Program-made: the position numbers and the translations under genes
Shown here: piece after piece, positions 21,906 to 29,671 of the stretch
Layout: every line of letters starts with the position of its first letter
How positions within the stretch are numbered: the stretch's first letter is position 1
Notes under the pieces: model-generated
Told to the model about the DNA's origin: nothing
Seen by the model: the letters and a program-made list of their open reading frames with translations, nothing else
Databases searched by the model: none
Assembly: GCA_050698355.1 (NCBI GenBank)
Contig: JBOHBN010000327.1
Coordinates: 1 to 29,800 of the forward strand
Reading direction: 5' to 3'
DNA from: JBOHBN01 sp050698355
GTDB taxonomy: Bacteria; Actinomycetota; Actinomycetes; Streptosporangiales; WHST01
Length of the DNA stretch: 29,800 nucleotides

Positions 21906-23594
21906 TTGCGCCACGACATTCGCATCGCGGCGGGCACGGTCGTCTCGACGTTCACCGGCGAGCACTTTGCGGCCGATGTGCTCGTACGCGGCGACCAGGT
22001 GTCGGGCATCGTCGCGCCGGAGGCCGAGGTCGACGCCGACACGGTGCTCGACGCGACGGGCAAGCTTGTCGTCCCCGGCTTCATCGACGCGCACATGCAC
22101 GTCGAGAGCGCGTTCCTGACGCCGGACACGTTCGCCTGGGCGACGCTGCCACGCGGCACGACGACCGTGCTCGCCGACCCGCACGAGATCGTGAACGTCG
22201 CGGGGCCGGACGCACTGCAGTGGATGATCGACGTCGGGAAGGGCACGCCACAAACGCAGTTGTGGGGGGTCCCGTCCTGCGTACCCGCGGTCGACGGGCT
22301 GGAGCACGCCGGTGCCCGGCTCACCACCGACGACATCGAGCGGATGCTGGAGTGGTCGGGCGTCGTCGCACTCGGCGAGGTGATGGACTACCGGGCCGTC
22401 ATCGACGGCGACAGCAGGATGCACGCCATCATCGTGGCGGCACGCCGTCGCGGCGTCATCCTCGACGGCCACTGCCCGGACATCAGTGGCGCCGACCTCT
22501 CCGCGTACCTCGCGGCAGGTGTGGACTCCGACCACTGCAAGAACGCGACGGACGTCGCAGTCGAGAAGGCACGCCTCGGCATGATGCTGATGCTGCAAGA
22601 GAAATCGCTGCTGCCAGAGCTCATGGACGCGCTGTCCGCACTGCCGCACTACCCGCCGATCTGCCTGGTCACCGACGACCTGTCTGCCGACCACATCGTG
22701 CACAGCGGACACCTTGACAGCATCGCGCGGGCCGCCGTACGGGCGGGGATGCCGCCGGTCGAGGCGCTCCGCGCGCTGACCCTCACGCCCGCGGGGCGGC
22801 TGCGCCTGCCCGACCGCGGCGTCGTGTCGCCCGGCAAGCGCGCCGACCTCGTCCTGCTCGACGGTGCGCTCGGCGACTTCGAGCCGTACGCCGTCGTGGC
22901 CGGCGGAACGGTCGTCGCGCGCGACGGCGTGCCCGAGAGCCGTTCCGCGCCGGCCGACCACGAGCTACCACCGGCCACGCTCACCGCCCCGCCCGTGACC
23001 GCCGACGACTACCGTTGGCTCACCGATCTGCCCGACGGGGTGCACGCCTTCCGTGCCATCCGGGTGAACGACGTGGACACCTCGACGCAGGAGACCGCGG
23101 TCGAGCTGCCCGTGCGTGACGGCGAGGTGCGCTGGGAGGGCCGCAGCGCGGTCGTCCGCGTGCGCAACAGGTACGGCGGTGACGGTCTGGTGTTCGCCCC
23201 CGTCGTCGGCCGTGACCTCTCCGACGGCGCAGTCGCGATGACGTACGCGCACGACAGCCACAACCTGGTCACCATCGCGACCTCGGCGGCGGCGCTTCGT
23301 GCCGCCACCGACGCGGTGCTCGACTGCGGCGGTGGCTTCGCGGTCGCGTCCGGTAGCCGGGTAGTGGCCACCCTGCCCCTCCGGGTCGGCGGTGTGATGT
23401 CCACCGGGAGCGTAGAGGAGACCGCGCGGCTCTCGGGCGAGATCCGTACCGCCCTGCACGCGTGGGGCTGGACGCACCCGAACGTGTTCATGAGCGTCTC
23501 CACGCTCACCCTCGCGGTGTCGCCCGCGCTGAAGGTCACCGACCTGTCGCTGGTCGACGTACGCGACCGCGCGCCGGTGTCCTCCGTCGTCTAG
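21906..23594 (+). CDS. adenine deaminase family protein
   Basis: This 562-residue protein matches the adenine deaminase family over its whole length, which would convert adenine to hypoxanthine and ammonia in purine salvage. Metal-site blocks are GFIDAHMHVESAFLTP (His63, His65), LADPHEIVNVAG (91-100), GEVMDY (Glu158), GHCPDISG (His189), SDH (His210) and VTDD (Asp257). The C-terminal third, GGGFAVASGSRVVATLPLRVGGVMS, is typical. The usual SDHE reads SDHC (Cys211), and the usual TDDK-type segment reads TDDLSADH. The substrate may thus not be adenine. The TTG start at 21906 follows GAGGAG by five bases. Two palindromes lie upstream. The stop shares CTAG with the converging CurA-like gene. Confidence 0.87.
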   Translation: MRHDIRIAAGTVVSTFTGEHFAADVLVRGDQVSGIVAPEAEVDADTVLDATGKLVVPGFIDAHMHVESAFLTPDTFAWATLPRGTTTVLADPHEIVNVAGPDALQWMIDVGKGTPQTQLWGVPSCVPAVDGLEHAGARLTTDDIERMLEWSGVVALGEVMDYRAVIDGDSRMHAIIVAARRRGVILDGHCPDISGADLSAYLAAGVDSDHCKNATDVAVEKARLGMMLMLQEKSLLPELMDALSALPHYPPICLVTDDLSADHIVHSGHLDSIARAAVRAGMPPVEALRALTLTPAGRLRLPDRGVVSPGKRADLVLLDGALGDFEPYAVVAGGTVVARDGVPESRSAPADHELPPATLTAPPVTADDYRWLTDLPDGVHAFRAIRVNDVDTSTQETAVELPVRDGEVRWEGRSAVVRVRNRYGGDGLVFAPVVGRDLSDGAVAMTYAHDSHNLVTIATSAAALRAATDAVLDCGGGFAVASGSRVVATLPLRVGGVMSTGSVEETARLSGEIRTALHAWGWTHPNVFMSVSTLTLAVSPALKVTDLSLVDVRDRAPVSSVV

Positions 23595-24607
23595 GACGGC
23601 CGGAGGCGCACGACCATCTTGCCGGTGTTCGCACCGCGGAGCATCGCGATGAACGCGTCCGGCGCATTGTCGATGCCGTCGACGATCGTCTCCCGGTACG
23701 TGATCGAGCCGGCGCGCACCCACGCGGCGAGTTCGCTGGCGGCCCCCGCCCAGCGGTCGACGTGGTCGGTGATGATGAACCCGCGGACCGACAGCCGCTT
23801 CTGCACGATCTGGAACATGTTGCGCGGCCCGGGCTGTGGCTCGGTGGCGTTGTACGACGAGATCGCGCCGCACGCGGCGATCCGGCCGAAGTCGTTCATC
23901 GCGCCGATCGCCGCCTCCAGGTGGTCGCCGCCGACGTTGTCGAAGTAGACGTCGATCCCGTCGGGCGCCGCGGTCCGCAGCTGCGTTGCCACCGGCCCCT
24001 GCTTGTAGTCGAACGCGGCGTCGAAACCGAGCTCATCGGTGATGTACGCGACCTTCTCCGCGCTCCCGGCACTGCCGATGACCCGCGACGCGCCGCGGAG
24101 CTTCGCGATCTGCCCGGCCACGCTCCCGACCGCGCCGGCCGCGCCGGACACGAAGACCGCGTCGCCCGCGTGCATCTGCGCCATGTCGAGCAGCCCCACG
24201 TAAGCGGTCAGTCCGGTCGAGCCGAGCACGCCGAGGTATGCCGATGGGCTCGACACAGCGGACGCGTCGACGCGCCTGAACTGTTTCGCCTCGCCGACGG
24301 CGTACTCGCGCCACCCGCCCTGATGGACGACCACGTCACCGGTGGCGAGTGTGTCGGTGCGCGATGCGACGACCTCCCCGACGGCTGCTCCCGACATCAC
24401 CGCGCCGAGCTCGAACGGCGGCACGTACGACTTCGCGTCGTTCATCCGTCCGCGCATGTACGGGTCGACGGAGAAGAACAGGTTGCGCACCTGAACCTCT
24501 CCGTCGCCCGGCTCGGGCACGTCGGCGTCGACCAACGCGAAGTCGTCGGGTGTGGGCTCGCCGTGCGGCCTGGATGCGAGATGGACCTCTCGGCCTTCGA
24601 TACTCAT
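23591..24607 (-). CDS. NADP-dependent CurA-type oxidoreductase (zinc-free MDR)
   Basis: This 338-residue protein belongs to the leukotriene-B4 dehydrogenase / curcumin reductase group, which reduces activated C=C bonds of enones with NADPH. Family blocks are FFSVDPYMRGRMNDAKSY, GSTGLTAYVGLLDMAQ, VFVSGAAGAVGSVAGQIAK (nucleotide binding), GIDVYFDNVGGDHLEAA and VRGFIITDH. The ATG at 24607 has only a weak GGTGG upstream. A 50-bp palindrome lies about 40 bases before the start and may control it. The stop is shared in an overlapping CTAG with the deaminase gene on the other strand. Confidence 0.92.
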   Translation of the reverse strand: MSIEGREVHLASRPHGEPTPDDFALVDADVPEPGDGEVQVRNLFFSVDPYMRGRMNDAKSYVPPFELGAVMSGAAVGEVVASRTDTLATGDVVVHQGGWREYAVGEAKQFRRVDASAVSSPSAYLGVLGSTGLTAYVGLLDMAQMHAGDAVFVSGAAGAVGSVAGQIAKLRGASRVIGSAGSAEKVAYITDELGFDAAFDYKQGPVATQLRTAAPDGIDVYFDNVGGDHLEAAIGAMNDFGRIAACGAISSYNATEPQPGPRNMFQIVQKRLSVRGFIITDHVDRWAGAASELAAWVRAGSITYRETIVDGIDNAPDAFIAMLRGANTGKMVVRLRPS

Positions 24608-24645
24608 GCCGCCATGCTGCCACCCGCGACGTGCCGCCGTTCCGC

Positions 24646-24695
24646 AACGTGTCAGTACCTCAGCTCGCTATAGCGGGCTGAGGTACTTACACGTT
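24646..24695. repeat. 50-bp near-perfect palindrome
   Basis: The two 25-base halves, 24646-24670 and 24671-24695, are reverse complements at 23 of 25 positions with no loop. The centre reads CGCTATAGCG, and the outer ends AACGTGT and ACACGTT. It lies between the alkyltransferase stop (24712) and the CurA start (24607), both on the minus strand. It could be a strong terminator, although no T-run follows, an operator for CurA, or a small mobile palindrome. Confidence 0.7.
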
Positions 24696-24711
24696 GTCGG
24701 GGGCGCCGCGC

Positions 24712-25335
24712 TCAGGCGGCGGCCGACTCCAAGGACAGCAGCGTGTGCTTGGCCTCGGTTCCGCCTGCGTACCCACCGACGCTTCCGTCGGAGCGGACGA
24801 CCCGGTGGCAGGGCACCACGACCGGCAGCGGGTTGGTCGCGCACGCGCTGCCGACCGCGCGTACCGCCCGCGGATTGCCCACTGCGGTAGCCACCTCGCC
24901 GTAGCTCTCGGTGTGCCCGTACGCGATGGCGGGCAGGTGCGCGAGCACCGTACGGCGGAACCCGTGCGCCAGCCGCAGGTCCAGCGGAAGGTCGAAGGTG
25001 GTGCGCCACCCGCCGAAGTACTCCTCCAGCTCGCGGGCCACCTCGTCGAGCCGCCCGGGTGCGTGCAGCACGCGCGGGCTCACCGCATCGGCGAGCTTCT
25101 GCAGGACGGCGTCCTCGCCCTCAAGCGGGTACGCCACACGTACAAGCCCCTGCTCGGTCGCGGCGAGCAGCAGCGTCCCGACGGGCGTGTCGACGGTCCG
25201 GTAGGCGACATCGAGGATCCCGCCCTTCTCGGCCGCCGCCGCCAGCCGCGCGTGCAGGCGAGCGTTCGCCTCCTCGTCGACCATCGGCAGGGCACCGAGC
25301 AGCGCGCCCGTGTCAGGTTCTGACCCGGCCATCAT
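24712..25335 (-). CDS. ogt: methylated-DNA-[protein]-cysteine S-methyltransferase
   Basis: This 207-residue suicide repair enzyme transfers alkyl groups from O6-alkylguanine to its own cysteine. The active site is VVVPCHRVV with Cys176, and the helix-turn-helix block SYGEVATAVGNPRAVRAVGSA and the ending GSVGGYAGGTEAKHTLLSLE are complete. An N-terminal domain of about 115 residues precedes the catalytic part, including an acidic 40-residue extension. The ATG at 25335 overlaps the sigma factor stop as ATGA and follows GGGGAGG by four bases. It is therefore cotranscribed and coupled with the sigma factor gene. Confidence 0.93.
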   Translation of the reverse strand: MMAGSEPDTGALLGALPMVDEEANARLHARLAAAAEKGGILDVAYRTVDTPVGTLLLAATEQGLVRVAYPLEGEDAVLQKLADAVSPRVLHAPGRLDEVARELEEYFGGWRTTFDLPLDLRLAHGFRRTVLAHLPAIAYGHTESYGEVATAVGNPRAVRAVGSACATNPLPVVVPCHRVVRSDGSVGGYAGGTEAKHTLLSLESAAA

Positions 25336-25820
25336 CGTTCCTCCCCTCGCTTCCCGGCGGCTCCGGCGTAGGTGTCGCGCAGCCGCCGGATCCCATCGGA
25401 TGCGGCTCTCCTGGCGGCATCCGCGCTTCCCCCCGTGATCGTGGCGACCTCCTTGTACGGAAGGCCCGCCACGTAGTGATACGAGACCGCGATGCGCTGC
25501 TGGTGCGGCAACGCCCGCAGCGCTTCCCACAGGTCCCCCCAGGCGCCCGGCTCGACCGCGCCCACCGGGCGTTCCGGCACGTGGTCGACCACGGTGGGCC
25601 GCCGGGCCTCGGCTCGCCAGGCGTCGATGGCCCTGCGGTGCGCGATGGTGACGAGCCACGCCTCGATATTGGCGCCCTCGCCCAGTTCCGGGTACGCCTT
25701 CATCGCGGCGAGGAACGTCTCCGACCAGGCATCCTCGGCCTCCGTCGGGCCGAGCACGGCCCTGCAGACGCGCAGGACCGTCGGCCCGTACTCGGCTACG
25801 ACCTGCTCGAACGGTTTCAT
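25332..25820 (-). CDS. ECF-type RNA polymerase sigma factor
   Basis: This protein (162 residues from ATG 25820) has sigma region 2 (LRVCRAVLGPTEAEDAWSETFLAAMKAY, then NIEAWLVTIAHRRAIDAWRAEARR) and region 4 (LWEALRALPHQQRIAVSYHYVAGLPYKEVATITGG). The spacing fits ECF sigma factors without extra domains. The start is uncertain: GTG 25826 and ATG 25820 are in frame, and neither has a properly spaced ribosome site. No anti-sigma gene is adjacent; instead the stop overlaps the start of an alkyltransferase gene. A role in alkylation-stress response is a reasonable inference. Confidence 0.87.
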   Translation of the reverse strand: MKPFEQVVAEYGPTVLRVCRAVLGPTEAEDAWSETFLAAMKAYPELGEGANIEAWLVTIAHRRAIDAWRAEARRPTVVDHVPERPVGAVEPGAWGDLWEALRALPHQQRIAVSYHYVAGLPYKEVATITGGSADAARRAASDGIRRLRDTYAGAAGKRGEER

Positions 25821-25869
25821 CCTCACACCACGTAGACGCCTCGGGCAGCGGAAACGTGAGGTCGCCGGC

Positions 25870-26838
25870 TCACGAACCGCCGCCGCTGCGCAGCACCCAC
25901 GGCTCGAGCCGCGCGTAACCGCGGACGGAGACCCGGCGCTGCCGGCGCAGGCCGTAACGCGGGTCGTCGGCCAGCACGCGCATCAACGCGCGGTCGCAGA
26001 GCACCGTGCGCGGGCGCGCGAGCGAGGTAAGCCTGGCCGCGACGTTGACGACGGGCCCGTACACGTCGCCCAACCGGCTCAGCACCGTGCCGTACGCGAG
26101 GCCGACGCGAACGCGGGGGAAGCCCGCGTCGTCGCGGCTGCGGCTCGCCAGCTCCAGCGCGATGTCGGCGCCGCTGGTCGGGGTGTACGCGATGAACAGC
26201 ACCTCGTCGCCGATCATCTTGATCACGCGGCCGCCGTGGGCCACGACGACCTCGGACCCCGCCGCCTCGAAGTGCTCGACGAGCGCGGCCAGCTCGGCAT
26301 CGTTGCTCGTCCGGCTGTACCTGGTGAAACCGACGATGTCGGCGAAGCCGACCACGAGCGTCGCCGACCGGGGATCGGCGGACGAGACGGGCAGCAGCCG
26401 GCCGGCTGCCGCGACCAGGTGGCGGCGCCAGGCGTACGACTGCAACCGCTCCAGGGCCGGTGCGAGCGACCGCGCGGTGCCCACGACGTCCGGGGATGCG
26501 CCATCCGACCCGGACGCGGCCTCCCGTATCAGCATGGTCTGCCAGTCGGCGAGCCGCGCCAGCGTCTGCCCGAGAGACCGGGCGAGCGACGCCTCGGCGT
26601 CCTGGTCGATTGCGCCCTGCTCGACCAGCCGCGCGAGCAGCACGAGCGCGTCGACGTCGTCGTCGGTGAAGACAACCTCGTCGTCGGCGACACCGGCGAA
26701 GCCCAGCGCCCGCCACAGCCGCTCCGCGCGCTCGAGCGGCACGCCGGTGCGGCGCGCCACCTCCGCCCGCGTGTACCGCCGGTCGCCGCCGAGGAGCGCG
26801 GCCTCGAGCTCTTCGGGTGCGTTCCGCGGTTCCGCCAC
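25870..26838 (-). CDS. class III adenylate cyclase with N-terminal regulatory domain (Rv1264-like)
   Basis: This 322-residue soluble protein has an N-terminal helical regulatory domain (about 1-140), like that of the pH-sensitive mycobacterial cyclase Rv1264, and a C-terminal class III cyclase domain. All six key residues are present: metal-binding Asp167 (FADIVGFT) and Asp211 (MIGDEVLF), adenine-selecting Lys207 and Asp258, and transition-state Asn265 and Arg269 (VVNVAARL). It should make cAMP, not cGMP. The GTG at 26838 has no ribosome site and lies 10 bases after the stop of the cyclic-nucleotide-binding gene, so coupling is likely. A response to pH is inferred only from the domain similarity. 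Confidence 0.92.
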   Translation of the reverse strand: MAEPRNAPEELEAALLGGDRRYTRAEVARRTGVPLERAERLWRALGFAGVADDEVVFTDDDVDALVLLARLVEQGAIDQDAEASLARSLGQTLARLADWQTMLIREAASGSDGASPDVVGTARSLAPALERLQSYAWRRHLVAAAGRLLPVSSADPRSATLVVGFADIVGFTRYSRTSNDAELAALVEHFEAAGSEVVVAHGGRVIKMIGDEVLFIAYTPTSGADIALELASRSRDDAGFPRVRVGLAYGTVLSRLGDVYGPVVNVAARLTSLARPRTVLCDRALMRVLADDPRYGLRRQRRVSVRGYARLEPWVLRSGGGS

Positions 26839-26848
26839 GACGCCAGAC

Positions 26849-27244
26849 TCAGCCGGTCTTGGAGCCCGTACGCGAGGCCACCGTGCTGTCGACGGCGGCG
26901 CGGAAGGCGGGAACCCGAGCGCAGAGCTCGCTGAACGCCTCCGGGGTGAAGTGCAGCAGCTTCAGCGGCGTGCGTGCCGTCACCGTGGCGGTGCGCAGCT
27001 TGCGTTCCCGCAACCCGATCTCGCCCACCAGGTCACCGGGGCCGAGCTCGGCTACCTGCTCGCCGGCAGCGAGCACGGCGAGCCGCCCCTCGATCACCAG
27101 GTACGCCTTGTCCGGTGGCGTGGACTGCGCGATCAGCGACCAGCCGTCGGGAACGGTGACCTCGCGACCGGCCGCGCGGACCTGGCGCAGCTCGTCGTCG
27201 CTGAGCCCCGCGAGCCCGGGCAGGCGCCCAGAGGGGTTCCCCAT
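26849..27244 (-). CDS. stand-alone cyclic nucleotide-binding domain protein
   Basis: This 131-residue protein is a single cNMP-binding beta barrel. The phosphate-binding cassette reads GDLVGEIGLRERKLRTATVTA, with Glu75 and Arg84 in the positions that bind ribose and cyclic phosphate. No DNA-binding helix-turn-helix follows, so it is not a CRP-type regulator. GAGAGGAC lies about six bases before the ATG. Its place directly before the adenylate cyclase gene suggests it senses the cAMP made by its neighbour. The partner or output is unknown. Confidence 0.9.
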   Translation of the reverse strand: MGNPSGRLPGLAGLSDDELRQVRAAGREVTVPDGWSLIAQSTPPDKAYLVIEGRLAVLAAGEQVAELGPGDLVGEIGLRERKLRTATVTARTPLKLLHFTPEAFSELCARVPAFRAAVDSTVASRTGSKTG

Positions 27245-27259
27245 GCGTGTCCTCTCAGT

Positions 27260-27631
27260 TCAGGCGTGCTCGGGTATGAGCCGTCGGCCGGCGAAGCCGA
27301 GGTCGACACGGTGATACCACACCAGGTCGCCGTCGCCCTCCAACCAGCAGAGCAACACCGACTCGCCGGCCAGCTCCGCGGGAAAGTCGAGCAGCAGCGG
27401 CGCGACACCTTTCACCTGCAGGTCCGTGGCCGTGATCTCTGACAGCAGCTCGTCGAAGCGCGCCTGGGCGGCCTTCATCTCAGGGACCCCGCCCAACGGC
27501 GACGGCGTACCGGAGCGCACCGCCGCGCTCAGCTCGGCCGCGTCCGCGCGTACGGCGACCAGGCTCTCGATCGACGGCCGGAGACGGTCGAGCACGCCGC
27601 GCGCCTCGGCGACCGTGTACGAATGGGTCAC
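27260..27631 (-). CDS. DUF2203 protein
   Basis: This 123-residue protein has the DUF2203 pattern: YTVAEARGVLDRLRPSIESL at the start, ATDLQVKGVAPLLLDFPAEL in the middle, and VLLCWLEGDGDLVWYHRVDLGFAGRRLI at the end. The family is widespread and uncharacterised. The start is the GTG at 27631. It is preceded by TAACGT with a 6-base gap, which suggests a leaderless transcript. It is first in a three-gene run with the cyclic-nucleotide-binding protein and adenylate cyclase (gaps of 15 and 10 bases). That link may give a clue to its role in cAMP signalling. Confidence 0.88.
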   Translation of the reverse strand: MTHSYTVAEARGVLDRLRPSIESLVAVRADAAELSAAVRSGTPSPLGGVPEMKAAQARFDELLSEITATDLQVKGVAPLLLDFPAELAGESVLLCWLEGDGDLVWYHRVDLGFAGRRLIPEHA

Positions 27632-27637
27632 GTCCTC

Positions 27638-27643
27638 ACGTTA
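27638..27643 (-). promoter_or_regulatory. -10 box of a possible leaderless promoter for the cAMP operon
   Basis: On the minus strand TAACGT is followed by six bases and then the GTG start at 27631. This is the usual geometry of leaderless transcripts in actinobacteria. The -35 region (CGGGTG) is poor. Confidence 0.4.
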
Positions 27644-27837
27644 CCGGCCCCGCGTCACGTCACCCGCCGCCGACCCGCGGCGAGGGACGGACCGGGCCCG
27701 CCCCGTACCAGCTGGCTGGCGCCAGTCGAGGCGTCCGTCTTCGCCGGCCCTGTCGAGCGAGGTGAACCGATGAGTTCTCCAGCTGACCGGTGTCGATAAC
27801 AGTGAACGCCCACCGAACCCGCCCGGGAGGCTGAGAC

Positions 27838-28419
27838 ATGACCACCGCAGACCCGACCACCAACGCCGCTACCATCCCTGTCGGCTCCTGGGTAGGCGAT
27901 CCTGTCCACTCCGACATCTCGTTCAGGGTCCGCCACATGGGCGTCGGCAGGGTCAGGGGGACGTTCACGCTCACCTCGGCTGCGTTGGCAACCGGCGACG
28001 GTGACGCGCCGGGCGGCCGGGTGACCGCCGTCATCGACGCCGCCTCGCTGCACACCGGCAACGACCACCGCGACCGGCACGTCAGGTCCGCCGATTTCCT
28101 GGACGTGGAGCAGTACCCGACGATCGAGTTCGCCTCGACCGAGGTGCGCGACTTCGACGGCGACACCTTCACCCTGGTCGGTGAACTGACCCTGCACGGA
28201 GTAAGCAGGACCGTCCAGCTGGAGGCCGAGTTCCTCGGCGTGGTCACCGACCCGTCCGGCGCGGAGCGCACCGGGTTCTCTGCGACCACCACCATCAGCC
28301 GCGCCGCGTTCGGCGTCGACATCGAACTCGGGTTCGGCGCCGGCAATGTTGTCGTGGCCGACACCATCGACATCACCATTGAGATCGAGTTCACCGCCGA
28401 CGGATCGGACCTGCGATGA
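27838..28419 (+). CDS. YceI family protein
   Basis: This 193-residue protein is a lipocalin-like barrel that binds long polyisoprenoid or related hydrophobic ligands. Family blocks are GDPVHSDISFRVRHMGVGRVRGTF, DHRDRHVRSADFLDVEQYPTIEFAST and LTLHGVSRTVQLEAEFLG. There is no signal peptide, so unlike many YceI proteins of Gram-negative bacteria it is probably cytosolic. GGAGG lies seven bases before the ATG. Its stop overlaps the start of the first DHFR-like gene as ATGA, so the group is cotranscribed and coupled. A GATAAC box at 27795-27800 may be part of the promoter, but no good -35 box is seen. Confidence 0.92.
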   Translation: MTTADPTTNAATIPVGSWVGDPVHSDISFRVRHMGVGRVRGTFTLTSAALATGDGDAPGGRVTAVIDAASLHTGNDHRDRHVRSADFLDVEQYPTIEFASTEVRDFDGDTFTLVGELTLHGVSRTVQLEAEFLGVVTDPSGAERTGFSATTTISRAAFGVDIELGFGAGNVVVADTIDITIEIEFTADGSDLR

Positions 28420-29054
28420 GCAATGCCGTGCTGTACATGTCGATGTCGGTGGACGGGTTCATCGCCGGACCCAACGAGAGGCTGGGCAACGGGCTCGGCG
28501 ACGGCGGGCACCGCCTGCACGAGTGGTTCCTGACCGATGCCGACGCCAGCCATGAGGAAGCCGCCGAAAGTCTTACGGGCGTGGACCGCAAGGTCATGGA
28601 CGAGGTCATGGCCACAGGGGCGGTCGTCGTCGGCCGACGGACCTTCGAGCTCGCAGGCGGCTGGGGCGGCGACCACCACGACGGCGTGCCGATATTCGTG
28701 CTGAGCCGCCATCAGCCCGACGACGCGATGCGGTGGCCCGCCGTGACCTATGTCAGCGACGTGAAGAGCGCGATGCACATGGCCAAAGAAGCGGCCGGCG
28801 AGAAGAGTGTGCTCGTCCACGGGGCGGTTACCGCTCAGCTGGCGCTGACCGCCGGTGTCCTCGACGAGCTGCAGATCCACCTGGCCCCAGTGCTGCTAGG
28901 TCAGGGACACAGGCTGTTCGAGGACATGCCACCCGACCACATCGAGCTCGAACTGATCCGTGCCCTGGACGGGCGGGATGTGCAGCACCTGCGCTACCGC
29001 GTGCGATCGGCGGGCCGACCCGTAAACCCGAAACACGTAGGAGACGAGAGATGA
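28416..29054 (+). CDS. dihydrofolate reductase-like (RibD C-terminal) protein, first of three
   Basis: This 212-residue protein has the RibD-C / DHFR fold: VLYMSMSVDGFIAGPNE at the start, VVVGRRTFELAGGWGG, and LVHGAVTAQLALTAGVLDELQIHLAPVLLGQGHRLFED. Such proteins are NADPH-dependent reductases of pterin- or pyrimidine-like compounds, but the substrates of the stand-alone actinobacterial group are mostly unknown. It ends with 12 residues (RPVNPKHVGDER) beyond the segment shared with its neighbour. Its last 31 shared bases are identical to those of the next gene. Start and stop both overlap neighbours as ATGA. Confidence 0.9.
   Translation: MSNAVLYMSMSVDGFIAGPNERLGNGLGDGGHRLHEWFLTDADASHEEAAESLTGVDRKVMDEVMATGAVVVGRRTFELAGGWGGDHHDGVPIFVLSRHQPDDAMRWPAVTYVSDVKSAMHMAKEAAGEKSVLVHGAVTAQLALTAGVLDELQIHLAPVLLGQGHRLFEDMPPDHIELELIRALDGRDVQHLRYRVRSAGRPVNPKHVGDER
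28985..29015 (+). repeat. 31-bp exact direct repeat, copy 1
   Basis: A 31-base sequence encoding HLRYRVRSAG near the end of the first DHFR-like gene is identical to 29635-29665 in the second gene, in the same frame. The rest of the two genes has diverged strongly. Confidence 0.9.
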
Positions 29055-29668
29055 GCACTGTGGTGATGCACAACGTCGTGTCGGTGGACGGCTTCATCGC
29101 CGACGCGGAGGACGGGGTCGGTCCCCTGTTCGACTGGTACTCAGGCGGCGACACCGAGCTCGCCGGAGGTGGGATGCTGAAGGTCTCGCAGGCCTCGGCC
29201 GAATACGTCCAGCCGATATGGGCGAGCATCGGATCGATGGTGATCGGGCGTCACTTGTTCGACATGACCAACGGCTGGGAGGGGGCGCCGCCGGCAGGCG
29301 AACACGTGATCGTGGTGTCACACCGGCCCAAGCCCGACGGGTGGCATCCGCATGCGACGGTCGACGGCCCCCACCCGGGGCCCGCGGCGTCGTACCACTT
29401 CGTCGACGATGTGGCGCAGGCGATCGCCAAGGCAAGGGACCTCGCGGGGGAGCGCACCGTCGCCGTGGCAGCGGGCGACGTCGGCGGGCAGGCACTCGCC
29501 CTCGGCCTGGTGGACGAGGTAGCCATGGACGTCGTGCCGGTGGTCTTCGGCTCAGGCAAGCGGTACTTCGGCTCGGTCGACACCCAGCATCTGCTCGAGG
29601 ACGCGCACACGGTCATCCAAGGCGACCGGGTGCTGCACCTGCGCTACCGCGTGCGATCGGCGGGCTGA
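29051..29668 (+). CDS. dihydrofolate reductase-like (RibD C-terminal) protein, second of three
   Basis: This 205-residue paralogue of the preceding gene has VVMHNVVSVDGFIADAEDG at the start, SMVIGRHLFDMTNGWEG, and VGGQALALGLVDEVAMDVVPVVFGSGKRYF. The start ATG at 29051 overlaps the preceding stop as ATGA; the open frame that begins earlier lies inside the previous gene and is rejected. It carries a YSGGDTELAGGGMLKVS insert not seen in the first paralogue. The end shares 31 exact bases with the first gene. The substrate is unknown. Confidence 0.9.
   Translation: MSTVVMHNVVSVDGFIADAEDGVGPLFDWYSGGDTELAGGGMLKVSQASAEYVQPIWASIGSMVIGRHLFDMTNGWEGAPPAGEHVIVVSHRPKPDGWHPHATVDGPHPGPAASYHFVDDVAQAIAKARDLAGERTVAVAAGDVGGQALALGLVDEVAMDVVPVVFGSGKRYFGSVDTQHLLEDAHTVIQGDRVLHLRYRVRSAG
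29635..29665 (+). repeat. 31-bp exact direct repeat, copy 2
   Basis: Second copy of the repeat at 28985-29015, 650 bases downstream, ending just before the stop codon of the second DHFR-like gene. Confidence 0.9.
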
Positions 29669-29671
29669 GCG

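Noticed and set aside
21066..22961. 631-codon minus-strand open frame
   Set aside because: It runs across the metallo-hydrolase, an intergenic region with palindromes and the deaminase; composition is low-complexity and no domain is seen.
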